Assembly (NCBI RefSeq): GCF_000143415.4
Contig: NW_003314337.1
Coordinates: 675,746 to 739,745, forward strand
From: Selaginella moellendorffii
Lineage: Eukaryota; Streptophyta; Lycopodiopsida; Selaginellales; Selaginellaceae
Length of the DNA: 64,000 nt
Reading direction: 5' to 3'
Shown: in pieces, positions 1 through 10,390 of the stretch
Numbering within the stretch: the first letter of the stretch is position 1
Layout: each line of letters starts with the position of its first letter
Made by a program: the position numbers and the translations under genes
Notes under the pieces: generated by a model
Told to the model about the DNA's origin: nothing
Database searches by the model: none
Seen by the model: only the letters and a program-made list of their open reading frames with translations

Positions 1-51
1 GATGATAGTACCGCTGAGAGTACCAAAAAGGAGGTGTCCACTAGCGCTTAG
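1..51 (+). CDS. C-terminal end of the small acidic transposon protein, partial
   Basis: The first 51 bases encode the last 16 residues and stop codon of the same 85-residue acidic protein that is complete at 12893-13150. The residues end STKKEVSTSA and are identical to those of copy 1. The gene is cut by the window edge. Function unknown. Confidence 0.7.
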   Translation, partial: DDSTAESTKKEVSTSA

Positions 52-58
52 GCTTATA

Positions 59-80
59 ATGGCGTGTGCCCTCATGCCAT
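59..80. repeat. 22-bp palindrome of the large transposon
   Basis: Half-site ATGGCGTGTGC followed by its near-perfect mirror ending CATGCCAT. It lies just after the stop codon of the small acidic gene, in the same place as in copies 1 and 2. Confidence 0.85.
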
Positions 81-711
81 TTACTTGATCACCAAATACC
101 TTTTTCCCTTTGCACTAGTATATCTTAATACCGGTCTGAGAAATAGAATGGCATGTGCCCTCAGGCCTTTTACTAAATCACCTTTGAAAGAAATGCAAGC
201 CTCTATGTCGTAAAAAAAAGGTACTAGAGAAATTCCTTAATAATATGAATGTTATTTAGTTTCATGAAAATACACTAAGGGTCAAATGAGTTAAATGACT
301 TCTCCAAACTAGCAATGCCTCTTGCTACACCTTCACAATTAGATTCGTTAGAAAAAGATAACATTGAATAATATCTAAATGTTCTCACCATTAAGTTATA
401 TGTCTGGCTAATAGGAATGACATTCATCTTGGAAAGCTCACCACACGCTCAATGAACAAACAAATAGTGTGTGCGCGCATGCCATCGCTCTTCTTTAGCT
501 TCAGATTCGGTTTGTTCACCTTGACAATGAGATTTATTATACAACCAGATGGACTCAGTCTGGACACAAAGTCACTGCGCTAGTCACCATGCCCCAGATA
601 TGTCTAGCCCCTGGACAAAAAACATATAATTTCACATCATTTTCAAATACTTGAAAATTTGTACCTAGTCCCATTTTACTGAATAAATCCCACTTTAACG
701 AAATAGAGCAT

Positions 712-2166
712 TTTGGGCATTATCCATTACCCTCACGACACCAAACACCCCGTCTTGGTGTTCTAGAGTGCTTGAATGTCCCAATGATGGCCTCTTTGGC
801 AATGAGCATTTCATTTTCGACATTAACTTACTATATTGCAACATAAGCAATTTCTCCCCCATAAGGGTATATCTAGCTTCTTTATCCCAATAAGAAGTCT
901 TAGGTTTTTACCAGTTTAACCAATTATTTTGCACATTTTGCTTATTTACCTCATAATTGTCAAGTCCTACAACTCATTACTAGTGTTTCCACACCTCCAT
1001 CATTATTTGGGTCACCACACTCCAATTGCATGCCTTCCAGCTTAGGCTATACCATTCCCATTTCCATTAGGATTCCTTTGGGAAGAGGTTCTCATGCACC
1101 TACCAACTTGACCTCAAAGCAACATGCTTTGGCACATTTGGTGTTTCCACACCATTAGCTCTACAAGCCCACCTTTATGACACTTCCCACTTGTGTCGGG
1201 GTCTTTGCCAAGACCAAAGCAGTCATTTCTCATGCCAACTATCAGTTAGCATTACACTATAGTGTTTACACACAACTCTATACCAAAGTTGCTTTCTTTT
1301 TGGGGAACACCTTTCCCACGACATTAATATGGCACATTCTGCCATTAATGAGATACTCACTCTTCTCATACTTGGATCTTAAGATCCTTTCCATCCTTCG
1401 TGGGGAACAATACACCTCAATCCAAATGCTTTTTCCAATCCCTTAGGACAATTTTTTGACTCTTCTTGAGTCATTTAGCATCTTTGGGCTTGGGTCCCAT
1501 AAGGTCCTATTTTTGAGGTGCCAACTCGCTAAAATACAATTTCATGTATTCATGTCCTACTCACAAGGACTATTTTTGCAAGTGTTACTTTAACACTTGA
1601 TTTTGTTCTTTGGGGGCACCCTTTTATCCCTTTGGACAACTTGTTCATGTGATGAGAATACCAACTCATCCTCTAAGTACACCCCCAACTCCTTGGGTTG
1701 TTCCAGCATTTATTAAAGGTAGCCCGACTACCATTTTAATTGACCTCCCTCGGTCATCAATTCCAATTTCAAATTTATAAGCACCAGCCTCCACTATATG
1801 AGGGTAATCTTGTGACTCCTTTATTGTTTTAGAGTTTGCATCTTTCCTGTGATCCCAACTATAGTAATTTACCACAACTCAATTGGCCTGTTTGCTGCGT
1901 CAAACGCTCATTTGGATCACATCCTCAATTCTCTGAGGAAACCCTTATACTGTTCCCAAGATCCCAAAGTCGTTCCCTTACTGGCCCTTTTCCATCCACC
2001 ACATTGCACACAAGTTCACGCATGAACTCGAGTGGAAAGCCGTGTCCTCTCGACATGCTACTCCTCGAGGATAGGTCCATACCTAGGACCTTCCAATTCC
2101 AATACAAGTGGTGATGTACTTGGCCACCAATAAGAGTCGGACTAAGGAATAGCTCCGATACTAAAT
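712..2166. other. Decayed DNA with no recognisable gene
   Basis: No domain could be recognised on either strand. The longest open stretches (minus strand 1666-1875 and 1925-2188) are under 90 codons and contain no motif I know. They may belong to an old retroelement into which the transposon end (1-711) and the LTR at 2167 inserted, but that is only inferred from position. Confidence 0.5.
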
Positions 2167-4055
2167 TGTAAGCGACTAAATTTTCCATTCTACTTTAGTC
2201 ACTTAACCACACCTCCGACCACTTGGAGGAGTCTCATTCACAACCTCTATAAGTCCCATTCAGGACTTGGGGCTTGCTAGCCCCAAAAATGGCATCCATG
2301 CCACTCAACCTTTGCACTTGGTCCAAGTGCTCCACGTGTCAGATCCCATGATCAACACCCCAAGGTACCAACAACATACCAGGCCGTTACACTAAGCCAT
2401 GCCCATTCATCTTGGTCACATCGGTGGTCCAACACCACCTGTATTGCAATCCCGTCTCTCCAAGACTGGGCCATCCATCCATGAGTGGTCATCCCAGATC
2501 CACTCCTTAGCATCCTTAGGATGCCTGCAGACATGGGGAATAGCCTTCCCCAATATCTCCTTTTTGGTCCCCACCAAGTCCCTTTCTGTCCATGGCCGTG
2601 TTCGCCAACACTGCCACTAGATCAAGGCCCACAAACTTGACCACTAAGTCCCACTATCCTCTAGGCCTTCCTCACTGTGTGACTGTGTCCTTGGTCACCA
2701 CACCAAAGGGCTACTCCTCTTCCTTTCCACAGTCTGGGACTTTGGGACAACATTTCGAAACACTGTAACCCTACGCGAGCTTCATAGGTACTCTCCCCGC
2801 CTTCTACCTTTGGGTGCTCTAGCCATGGGCTTAGAGCGAGGTTCTGTTGAGCCACATCAGGTATCCAAGTAGGTAGTGCCACCCACACTTGAACTAGGAG
2901 CATCGACCAATCGATCTCCCAGGGGAATTAAAGCCGGCTCTTGAACACTTCACCAAGCTACCCCACTTGTCGATCCATGTTCACTTTAGTCTTGGACTTC
3001 CCAGTGGGCAGCTCATCACCCAACACTGGGTACAGCCTTCCTGGGCCAAACTGGCCTTTCCTGGTTAAACTGGCTCCACTGTAGTCCTCCCCCTACTATA
3101 CTTTTGGAGCTCACCAAACCCCCTAGGGTCGGGGAGACGAAGGCTTTGGGCTGTCACCCTCTCAGACTCAAACTCAAACTTAGACTTGAACTCGGACTCG
3201 GACTCGAACTCGGGCTTGGTCTCAGCCTCGGCCTCACCCTCAGTCTCGGTCTCGGTCTCGGTCTTGGTCTTGGTCCCGATCTCGGTCCCAGTCTCGGTCT
3301 TGGTCCCGGTCTCGGTCTCGACCTCGGACTCCATCTCGGGTCCTTCTGGGACTACATCTCGGATTCCATCTTGGACTCCATCTCAGTCTATCTCGAACTC
3401 CATCTCGGACTCCATCTTGGACTCCACCTCGGGTCCATCTCGGGTCCATCTCGGACTCCATCTCAGGTCCATCTCGGGTCCATCTTAGACTCCATCTCGG
3501 GTCCATCTCAGACTCCATCTCAAACTCCATCTCAGACTCCATCTCAGACTCCATCTCATGTCCATCTTGGGTCTATCTCGAACTCCATCTCGGGTCCATC
3601 TCAGACTCCATCTCGAACTCCATCTCGGACTCCATCTCAGGTCCATCTCGGATCCATCTCAGGTCCATCTCGGATCCATCTCAGACTCCATCTCAGGTCC
3701 ATCTCAGACTCCATCTTAGGTCCGTCTCAGACTCAATCTTGGGTCCATCTCGGACTCCATCTCAGACTCCATCTCGGGTCCATCTTGGACTCCATCTCGG
3801 GTCCATCTTGGGTCCATCTCGAACTCCTCCATGTGTCATGTGTTGGTCCTTTTGGGTCCCTTTTTGGAGCCTCGCTTATTGCTCGCTTTGTGCTCGTTCC
3901 TCGAGCATTTTGTTGGGAGTTCCACTCCCGCTCTCGACCTTTCAAGTTGGAGCTTTTAGCCCAAACATGTTACACTCGTTTGGCTTTTGCTTTGACCACT
4001 ACCATGTGGTGCCCTTTCGGCTCCTCTTTGGGGCATAGGGATCTTGTGTCTCACA
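2167..4055 (-). mobile_element. Long terminal repeat, family B, copy 1
   Basis: It matches the two other family-B LTRs at 16662-17975 and 29378-30897 along its length. On the minus strand it begins TGTGAGACACAAGATCCC and ends CTTACA, giving the TG...CA ends of an LTR. It is longer than the other copies (1.89 kb) because its internal minisatellite is expanded. The flanking 5-mers (TAAAT and CCTTC) do not match, so either an internal part was lost or the ends were rearranged after insertion. Confidence 0.75.
3140..3830. repeat. Minisatellite inside LTR B: 6- and 12-bp units
   Basis: The left part is built of 6-bp units such as TCGGAC and TCGGTC; the right part is an irregular array of 12-bp units such as TCCATCTCGGAC and TCCATCTCGGGT. 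Shorter versions are in the other family-B LTRs (30361-30680, 17645-17735), and a related GAGTCCGAGATC array sits at the same place in family-C LTRs. The long open reading frames seen here on both strands are by-products of the repeat. Confidence 0.9.
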
Positions 4056-5480
4056 CCTTCATCTCCAAAAAATGGCATAATAAAAAACACTTGGAGTCAT
4101 TGGTTACAACGATTTTAGTGAGAAGATGCTGGCTGTGTGACACCTTAGACAGTGGCTGAAGAGAATTGAATTCAGTTGCATCTTGTGAAAGATGGACCTG
4201 ATCTGGAGTTACTTTAACATCAAGCTCTATGAGAGAGATTTGGTCCCAAGTGAAACAATTCAAGAAGCCCATCCTCAATTAGGAAACACTCCAAAAAGTT
4301 AGATATGGAAGCTGGCACAATATAAGCCCCACCATCAAATAAAGAGGGTGTGGTTAGAGGCTCAACCTTACTCTCAAATAAAGAGAGTGAGGCTGAGAGT
4401 TGTCCAGAGCTGTCTAACTCACCTCCAACAATGTCAATCACATTGCATGAGAAAGCATTTGTTGCATATATAGGCAACTCCACTGCTAACTCGGGGAAAA
4501 TCTCTGTGAGCTCAAGAGGAAAGTGTGGTGTGGAGACCATCTTAGCCTGAACCTTCTAGGTGTGCTGAGAAAGAGCTTTGCCATGGTTGTTGAGAAAGGT
4601 GGCACTATGGATTCCATCGCTAATTTCCATCCTGCCTTCTACACTGTCGATGGGGGCTGCGACTTGCCACAAGTGACCAAAGATGATAGAGTCATTCAAA
4701 GAGGAAGTTCCAAGACATTAGTAGTCAGCCACAAGGAAATCTATCTCAAAAATAACACCTTGCACCAAGACCTTGACACCACAGTAAATGCCTGCTAGAG
4801 GAATAGTGTGATTGGCAAAGGTTTTGAGCACGATGGAAGAGCTCTTGGTGATCTATACCTGTGCTAAGAGGGCAGCTTTAAAAGAGAGAATATTGCTCCC
4901 AAAACTGAAGTCAACCAAAGCATCCATCTTGCAAGAGGAAATACCAATTTGAGCCAGGACGAAGAATGGACTAGGATATCCACCATATCTTGTCATGTCA
5001 CTGATGTGCACCTCTTGAAGAGTCCTGTTGAGAGTGCTCTGTGGTGTTCCTAACCATGCAAACTCCTCCAAATGCTAGCTAAATCTAAGGATAAGGCATA
5101 ACATGTCCTAAAGTGAAAAGGTGACAGGAGTGTTAATTAGCTTCTGAAGAATCGGCTCCGAAACATGAATAGCTTTTGGTGAGATCTCAGGAGGAGAGGA
5201 GAGTAGTGACTTGAAGAGGAGCTTACAAGCCACCCTCTATATTACAGGATTTGGTGCTAACAGAGATTCACTCTCAACTGATGCCGAGAGATCCATGACA
5301 AGCTGAGTGGTTGCCTTCTTCTTTGCTTGGGCTTGAGTGGCTATGGTTTACTACTGCTGTCTATAGAGTTCCTCAGCCACCAAAATTGTGTTGACCAATG
5401 AGGCTAGTACTTTGCCGTTGCTTGACAAAGGAGCTACCTCGATCGCTTGTTGTTCCAACTGTTAGACCACAAGATGGTGT
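4056..5480 (-). pseudogene. Decayed Ty3/gypsy element (family D), protease region
   Basis: Several minus-strand open stretches are joined by stops and frameshifts. Around 4853-5071 the product contains DALVDFSFGSNILSF, like the active-site loop of a retroviral-type aspartic protease, although the D-S/T-G motif is altered. Transposon copy 1 splits this remnant: the gag-like part of the same orientation resumes at 13815. LTR B copy 1 borders it on the left. No intact gene remains. Confidence 0.55.
5477..5480. repeat. 4-bp target-site duplication, left of transposon copy 1
   Basis: GTGT immediately before the terminal AAGCTCTATTTCG, matched by GTGT at 13811-13814 after the right end. Confidence 0.8.
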
Positions 5481-5522
5481 AAGCTCTATTTCGTTAAAGT
5501 GGGAATTGTCATTATCCCACTT
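5481..5522. repeat. Terminal inverted repeat with a subterminal hairpin
   Basis: About 24 bp from 5481 recur inverted at 13787-13810. Directly inside, GTGGGA and TCCCAC are separated by 10 bases, so the left tip can fold. The same arrangement is at the right end of copy 2 (near 58675-58700) and in the 269-bp derivative at 40800. The opposite end carries TCCCA direct repeats instead, so the two ends are not equivalent. Confidence 0.8.
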
Positions 5523-7019
5523 GTAAAATAAGGTTTCCAAACCTTTATATAGTATATAAATATAACAAAATTCAACTGCATTGAGGCACATGCCATTTTA
5601 TTTTAAACAAGGAAATGTCTACTCAATCACTTCTCCTCCCCCTGCCACTGCTTCACCTCTCTCTTCTCCTTGTCATCGTCGTCCAATTTCTTTCCATCCT
5701 TTTAATATTGGCTCAATTGCTCCGAGTCTAGGTGGAGCCCAAGTCCCCATTCAATCTTTACTTTCCCCTTATTAATAAAACAACTTCGTAGACTTCCAAT
5801 AACATGCTGTAACACTTCTAGTATAATGCAAATCCTCTCAAAGAATTGTCTTTTAATATTAATACAATGGCATGGAACCCCATGCCATAATAAGTCACTT
5901 TTTTAAATAAATACATGCCATCTCAGACTGTTATTTTTTTGCCTCCAACGCCTATACAATAATCTTGGAATTTCATCACTCTCCACACTATCAGGATTTA
6001 AACCCAATAGTAATGCCATCTCTTCTCTAATACGTCCACGCTCATGTTCAGTGGTCGAAGAACCCATCCGGTTGAGCAGATTATGGAGATGCGGATAGTG
6101 CTTGGCTAGACAATATACATGCCATAAATGATGACTGGTGTCTGTCCGATCAAATGGCTTCTGATATACCGTTCCATCTGCCATTTGGTTGATTTCTGCA
6201 GCCACCTCCTGGACTGGCCGGTTCTCTATCACCATCGCTTCAAGCCGTTTTGCAAGGTCCCCCAGAACATACGGTTTCTTCTCCCTAGTTTCCATACTGC
6301 AAGAGATGGGGTGCACTGCATATGTGTGCGTGTTCGCTGCAGTTTTAATCGGCGAGTCATCGATGATGAGGATTTCACTTGACCTAGCAGTCCAGTTCAT
6401 CACTACAGCCTCTGGCTTGACGAAGATGGGCTTGCTACCCCTCACATGGACCATAGTCAAGCAATCCTCCTGCGTTAGGAGAAAGTCAAATGGTAATATT
6501 ACTCGCGTCTGATCGTGCATCATCTGTAGCAACGTTAATGCATTGTGGCGCATCATGGATGTCCAAACTCCCAATTGCAAATTGAACCCGGCCCTCTGTT
6601 TTAAGTGTCGCATGGTCATTATTAGATCCCGCAGTTTCTCCCGTGTGATTAATGTGAATCTGTCTCTTTTGACCAACTTGCGACCGCAGGCTTTGGAGGG
6701 TGCAGTGACATTCGAGGACGAGCCACGCTCATGGGAGAAAAGGACACCGTTCAGATCAAAAACGATACAGTACTTTCGCCGTGACTCTGAAATGAAATGC
6801 ATCAGCATAAAAAATGGTACAAGTCAATTTTACCATCTACAATATTAGCGAATGGTGCTCCCGATGGTCGTTCAGAGGGTTTTGGTCGAGGAAACATGAA
6901 GGGCGGAAATACTCTCCTCTGCAATGTGGGGTCAATCGCATCCGATGGCGTGTGGGCACATGCCATTTCAGCTGTAGACTCTGGTACAACTGGCTCAACA
7001 GTGGCATGGGGTGGTTCCG

Positions 7020-7041
7020 ATGGCGTGTGATCACACGCCAT
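7020..7041. repeat. Perfect 22-bp palindrome within a coding exon
   Basis: Half-site ATGGCGTGTGA with an exact mirror. It lies in the Pro-rich exon of the ParB-HAD gene and is translated as MACDHTPS on the coding strand. The equivalent in copy 2 is 57169-57190. Confidence 0.95.
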
Positions 7042-8264
7042 TTCAGCTGGTGCCTCCGTTGGCAAAGTGGACATGACCGAACAGGCAGCAGGGGCGGTGT
7101 AGGGAGGTTCCAACGGCGCGTAGTCAGATGATTGGGCACACGTTGAGTCCGTTGGAAATGAGGATACGACCGGCTCGGCGGCTGGGGCGGCCTCATGCGG
7201 GTCCAATGGCGCCTGGTCACCGTCAATTGGATACGTGGACAAGATTGACTCAGTGGTGTGGGCAGCATCAAGTGGAGCGTGGTCAGCTTGCTTGGCGTTG
7301 ATATGGATAGTAGCCTCCACCAGCTCTGATGACTCTTGCAGGCAAGTAGAGTCCACTGGCGGATCCATATGCATGTCCAAATATCTCCCTTCGATTGAGA
7401 TGGTATCCTCCCTACTGGCTACTAAAAACAAACTCATTAGCACATTGAATCGACTATACTGTATTTACCATCAACTGCTATTGAGGAACTAGGACTGATA
7501 TCACTTGGGCGCACTGCTGATTCTGAAGGATTGGACATACGTTTCGACCCTTGCATGGCACTATCCTTCCTCGACACTAAAGGCTAGAGTTTGTATCTTA
7601 ATTCAACTGAATAATCTCTACTTACCATTTCTTCTGCGACCTACATGGACAATGTTAGAAATGGTAAAAGGTTAGGAATGGATGTACTATTATTTACCTG
7701 ATGGTTTGTCTTGTATGACCTTCCTCCGCTGCTCTTTGGCCACCTCAGGCTGGCCATCGTCGTCATCATCGTCATCGTCGTTATTGTGATCGTCACCATT
7801 GTGAGGACCATCCAAGTCCTCTTCGTCCTCCTCTTCTTCGTCCTCCTCTTCTTCGTCCTCCTCTTCTTTGTCCTCCTCTTCGTCCTTCTGCTCTTCCTGC
7901 TCATTATCTTTCTCTGGCTCCTCATCCCCCTCCTGCATTTCTTCCATAGGCTGCTCAGGCTGGATGGCTTGTTTTTCTAGGACCATCTTGGGAAAATCAT
8001 CTGGCCGAGTCTCCATCTCAAAATACAAGACATCCATAGCCTGTTTTAGTGCTTGACCTAGGACCGTATCCTCACGCGACTGTCTTAACATGGTTTCTGC
8101 ACGTTCTTGCACCCTTCGAAGACGACGAGATGAGAAAAACGTGGCCCTGACTTGAAAAGCATCCCTCATCCATTGTACCTCTCCATTGAGATTGGGGAAG
8201 GGGAGTCCGCCATAGGAATCTGAGTCAGAAGGTGGTGACTGGCTCCTTTCACTCAGCCCTTGAT

Positions 8265-8311
8265 CTGCAATGAATGGCATGAGCACACATGCCATAACTG
8301 CGAGGCATTAC
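8265..8311 (-). other. 47-nt intron occupied largely by a palindrome
   Basis: Donor GTAATG at 8311 and acceptor TTGCAG at 8265; removal joins two open exons in frame. Bases 8274-8295 are the 22-bp palindrome, so nearly half of the intron is dyad-symmetric. The introns at 8456-8504 (49 nt), 8595-8632 (38 nt) and 10067-10120 (54 nt) have the same design; the other introns of the gene lack a palindrome. Confidence 0.8.
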
Positions 8312-10390
8312 CTATCATCTTTTCGTTGCCCTTCTTCCTTTTCGATTCAAACGCCTCTGATCCCGACGACTGTCCAACGTGCTTTCGCTTTTTATGACCA
8401 TTGTCAGTTTGAGCTTGGCTGGTGCTTGCCTGTTTTGCCTTTGAAGAAGTGTCTCCTGCAAGGAATGGCATGAGACCACACGCCATTGCAAATATAATTT
8501 GTACCTCCTTTTTTCCTATTGCTTGTCTGTTTGTCCTTCTTCGACGCGCCACCAGTGTGCTTTTCAGTCCTCGTGTCTGAATATTCACAACGATCTATAA
8601 TGAAAATGGCGTGAGGCCTCACGTGACCTTACCTTGTGCAGGTTGTGAGCTCGGCCTAACATCAGTAGCTGTTAACGCCGTTTCAGCATCTGGGGGTGGC
8701 CACGCTCCTGCATACAGAGCTTGTGAGATAACATTTAAACTTAAAGTGCGTACTCACCAGGTTCGTAGAGAAGATACTGTTTTTCTTTGGCAACTGTAAT
8801 TATATGCTCCATTGAAGTCACCTCTTCAATGGAGTTTGTCACCGCAACACACGGGACACCCTTGAGTAGTGCGGCTCGAAAGAATAGTCCGCCGCAGTTG
8901 TACTTGACAACGCATTTGCCCTTGGAGTCCCCCGCTATTGCGTTGAAGACCCAGCTGAGCATTTCCCATGTTGCACCTGGAGCTTTCTTTGGATTCGAAA
9001 GCTCCATAGCCGTCTTCAGTTCCTCAGGCACGGGTAAATTGACCTCCCTCAGATCAATTCGATCGGCCTTGTTGAACGAAGCTGGGAAGTCACTCCAGTC
9101 CCACTCTGCTGCAGGACCAATAACAAGGGCGAGTGTGAAGATGCGGACATTCGTCGGTATCTTCTTCTTAGCCATTATCCCATGGATCTCCCGCATCTCC
9201 TTGCCTTTCAACCAAGCCTTCACCTCGTTCAAGGCCTTCCAAAACTTGTGATAGGATTCGGAGTCGTAGATCATATAGTGGACTGAAGATTCCACCTCCG
9301 CAAGTCCCACCATTAAGTCAATGATGGAGCTGACTTCGTCTGCATGAGTGATCTCCTCGTTTGTGAAGTCCATCACACAAAAGATGTTCTTGACCTGCTC
9401 ATCTTCGCGGGAAACGATGCTCCTCCACCTTTGATCCTCATCCGAATTCACGTATACCCGGTAAGGTTCTCGATAGGCCTCTGCTGCGGGGTCGAGCTGT
9501 TTCTGAAGCCGGCGGTCGACATCCCTCTTAATGAAATTTGGATACTGATCCAACTTCTCAGCTTTACTTTTCGTGGCATCCCGCAGCAGATCGATGAACT
9601 TGGGGGCCCCCTTCACGTAGTCGTCGATGTCTTCATTTGACAACTCCAGCTCTTCCATCATCTCTTGCGTGGTGTCGATGCTCACCCTCTCCACAGCCAC
9701 TTGCTCGAAGATCCAATCCTTCAATAGCGCATGAGCTCTCAGAGTCGTGCACAAGTCCTCGTATGTCACAATATGGCCGGGAGTCATTTTGGTCTTGTTG
9801 AAGACTACCTCACCACGTAGAAGAGCATTAGCCACTGTCAGAAGGTCGTCGTCGTCTAGAGACCGCGAGAAACGCAAGGCGTTGAGCTTCAAATCATTGG
9901 GCTTCCGGCCGTCCTCCACACCCATTGAGTTTAGCAACTCCCCGTCATGGTACCTCCTCAGCACATCTACCCATTTGTCAAAAACAACTTTTGTCGCGAG
10001 TAAAATGTTATGGATGCTGAGTGTGTCATTGACCCCCAGTGTTTTCGAGAGAAGACTCGAGAATTCCTGCAATGGAAATGGTGTGAGGCCAAATGCTATG
10101 CCACATGCAACGAGGCTTACCTGCCAGGCGCTAGTTGCTAGTGCACGTCCTTGTCCTGGTTTTTGTGGCTTCTTCAGTTGAACCCAGAGCTTCCGTGTTC
10201 GTGCCAATGTCTCGTGCAGACCCGATTTGTAGCACGTTTCTTGCTTGACATTCTGTGCGTGGGAGATATATATGATAGATCGGAGGGGCGAGTTGCCTTT
10301 TATCAGGCGGACAACTCTTGTCTTGAAGACTTTCTTCACCTCCTCGCCCACCATAATATCCACAACTATCTGTTGCATCGCCAAGCTAGA

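Larger units (their letters stand above)
1..711 (+). mobile_element. Right end of a third copy of the large palindrome-bearing DNA transposon
   Basis: This stretch aligns without gaps to 13100-13810, the right end of copy 1, with about ten substitutions, so it is the same element in the same orientation and the rest lies left of the window. It ends in the family terminal sequence (CACTTTAACGAAATAGAGCAT). The next bases, TTTG at 712-715, are the expected half of a 4-bp target duplication but the partner cannot be seen. Confidence 0.9.

Noticed and set aside
3065-4159. Long Leu/Ser/Gly-rich open frames on both strands (up to 351 codons)
   Set aside because: They are translations of the LTR minisatellite and change completely between LTR copies.
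7690-8295. Acidic Asp/Glu-rich frame as an independent gene
   Set aside because: It is one exon of the ParB-HAD gene; splice sites on both sides join in frame.
10151-10390. N-terminal extension of the copy 1 transposase
   Set aside because: Antisense to the ParB-like exon and created by the deletion junction; the complete transposase in copy 2 has a different sequence there.
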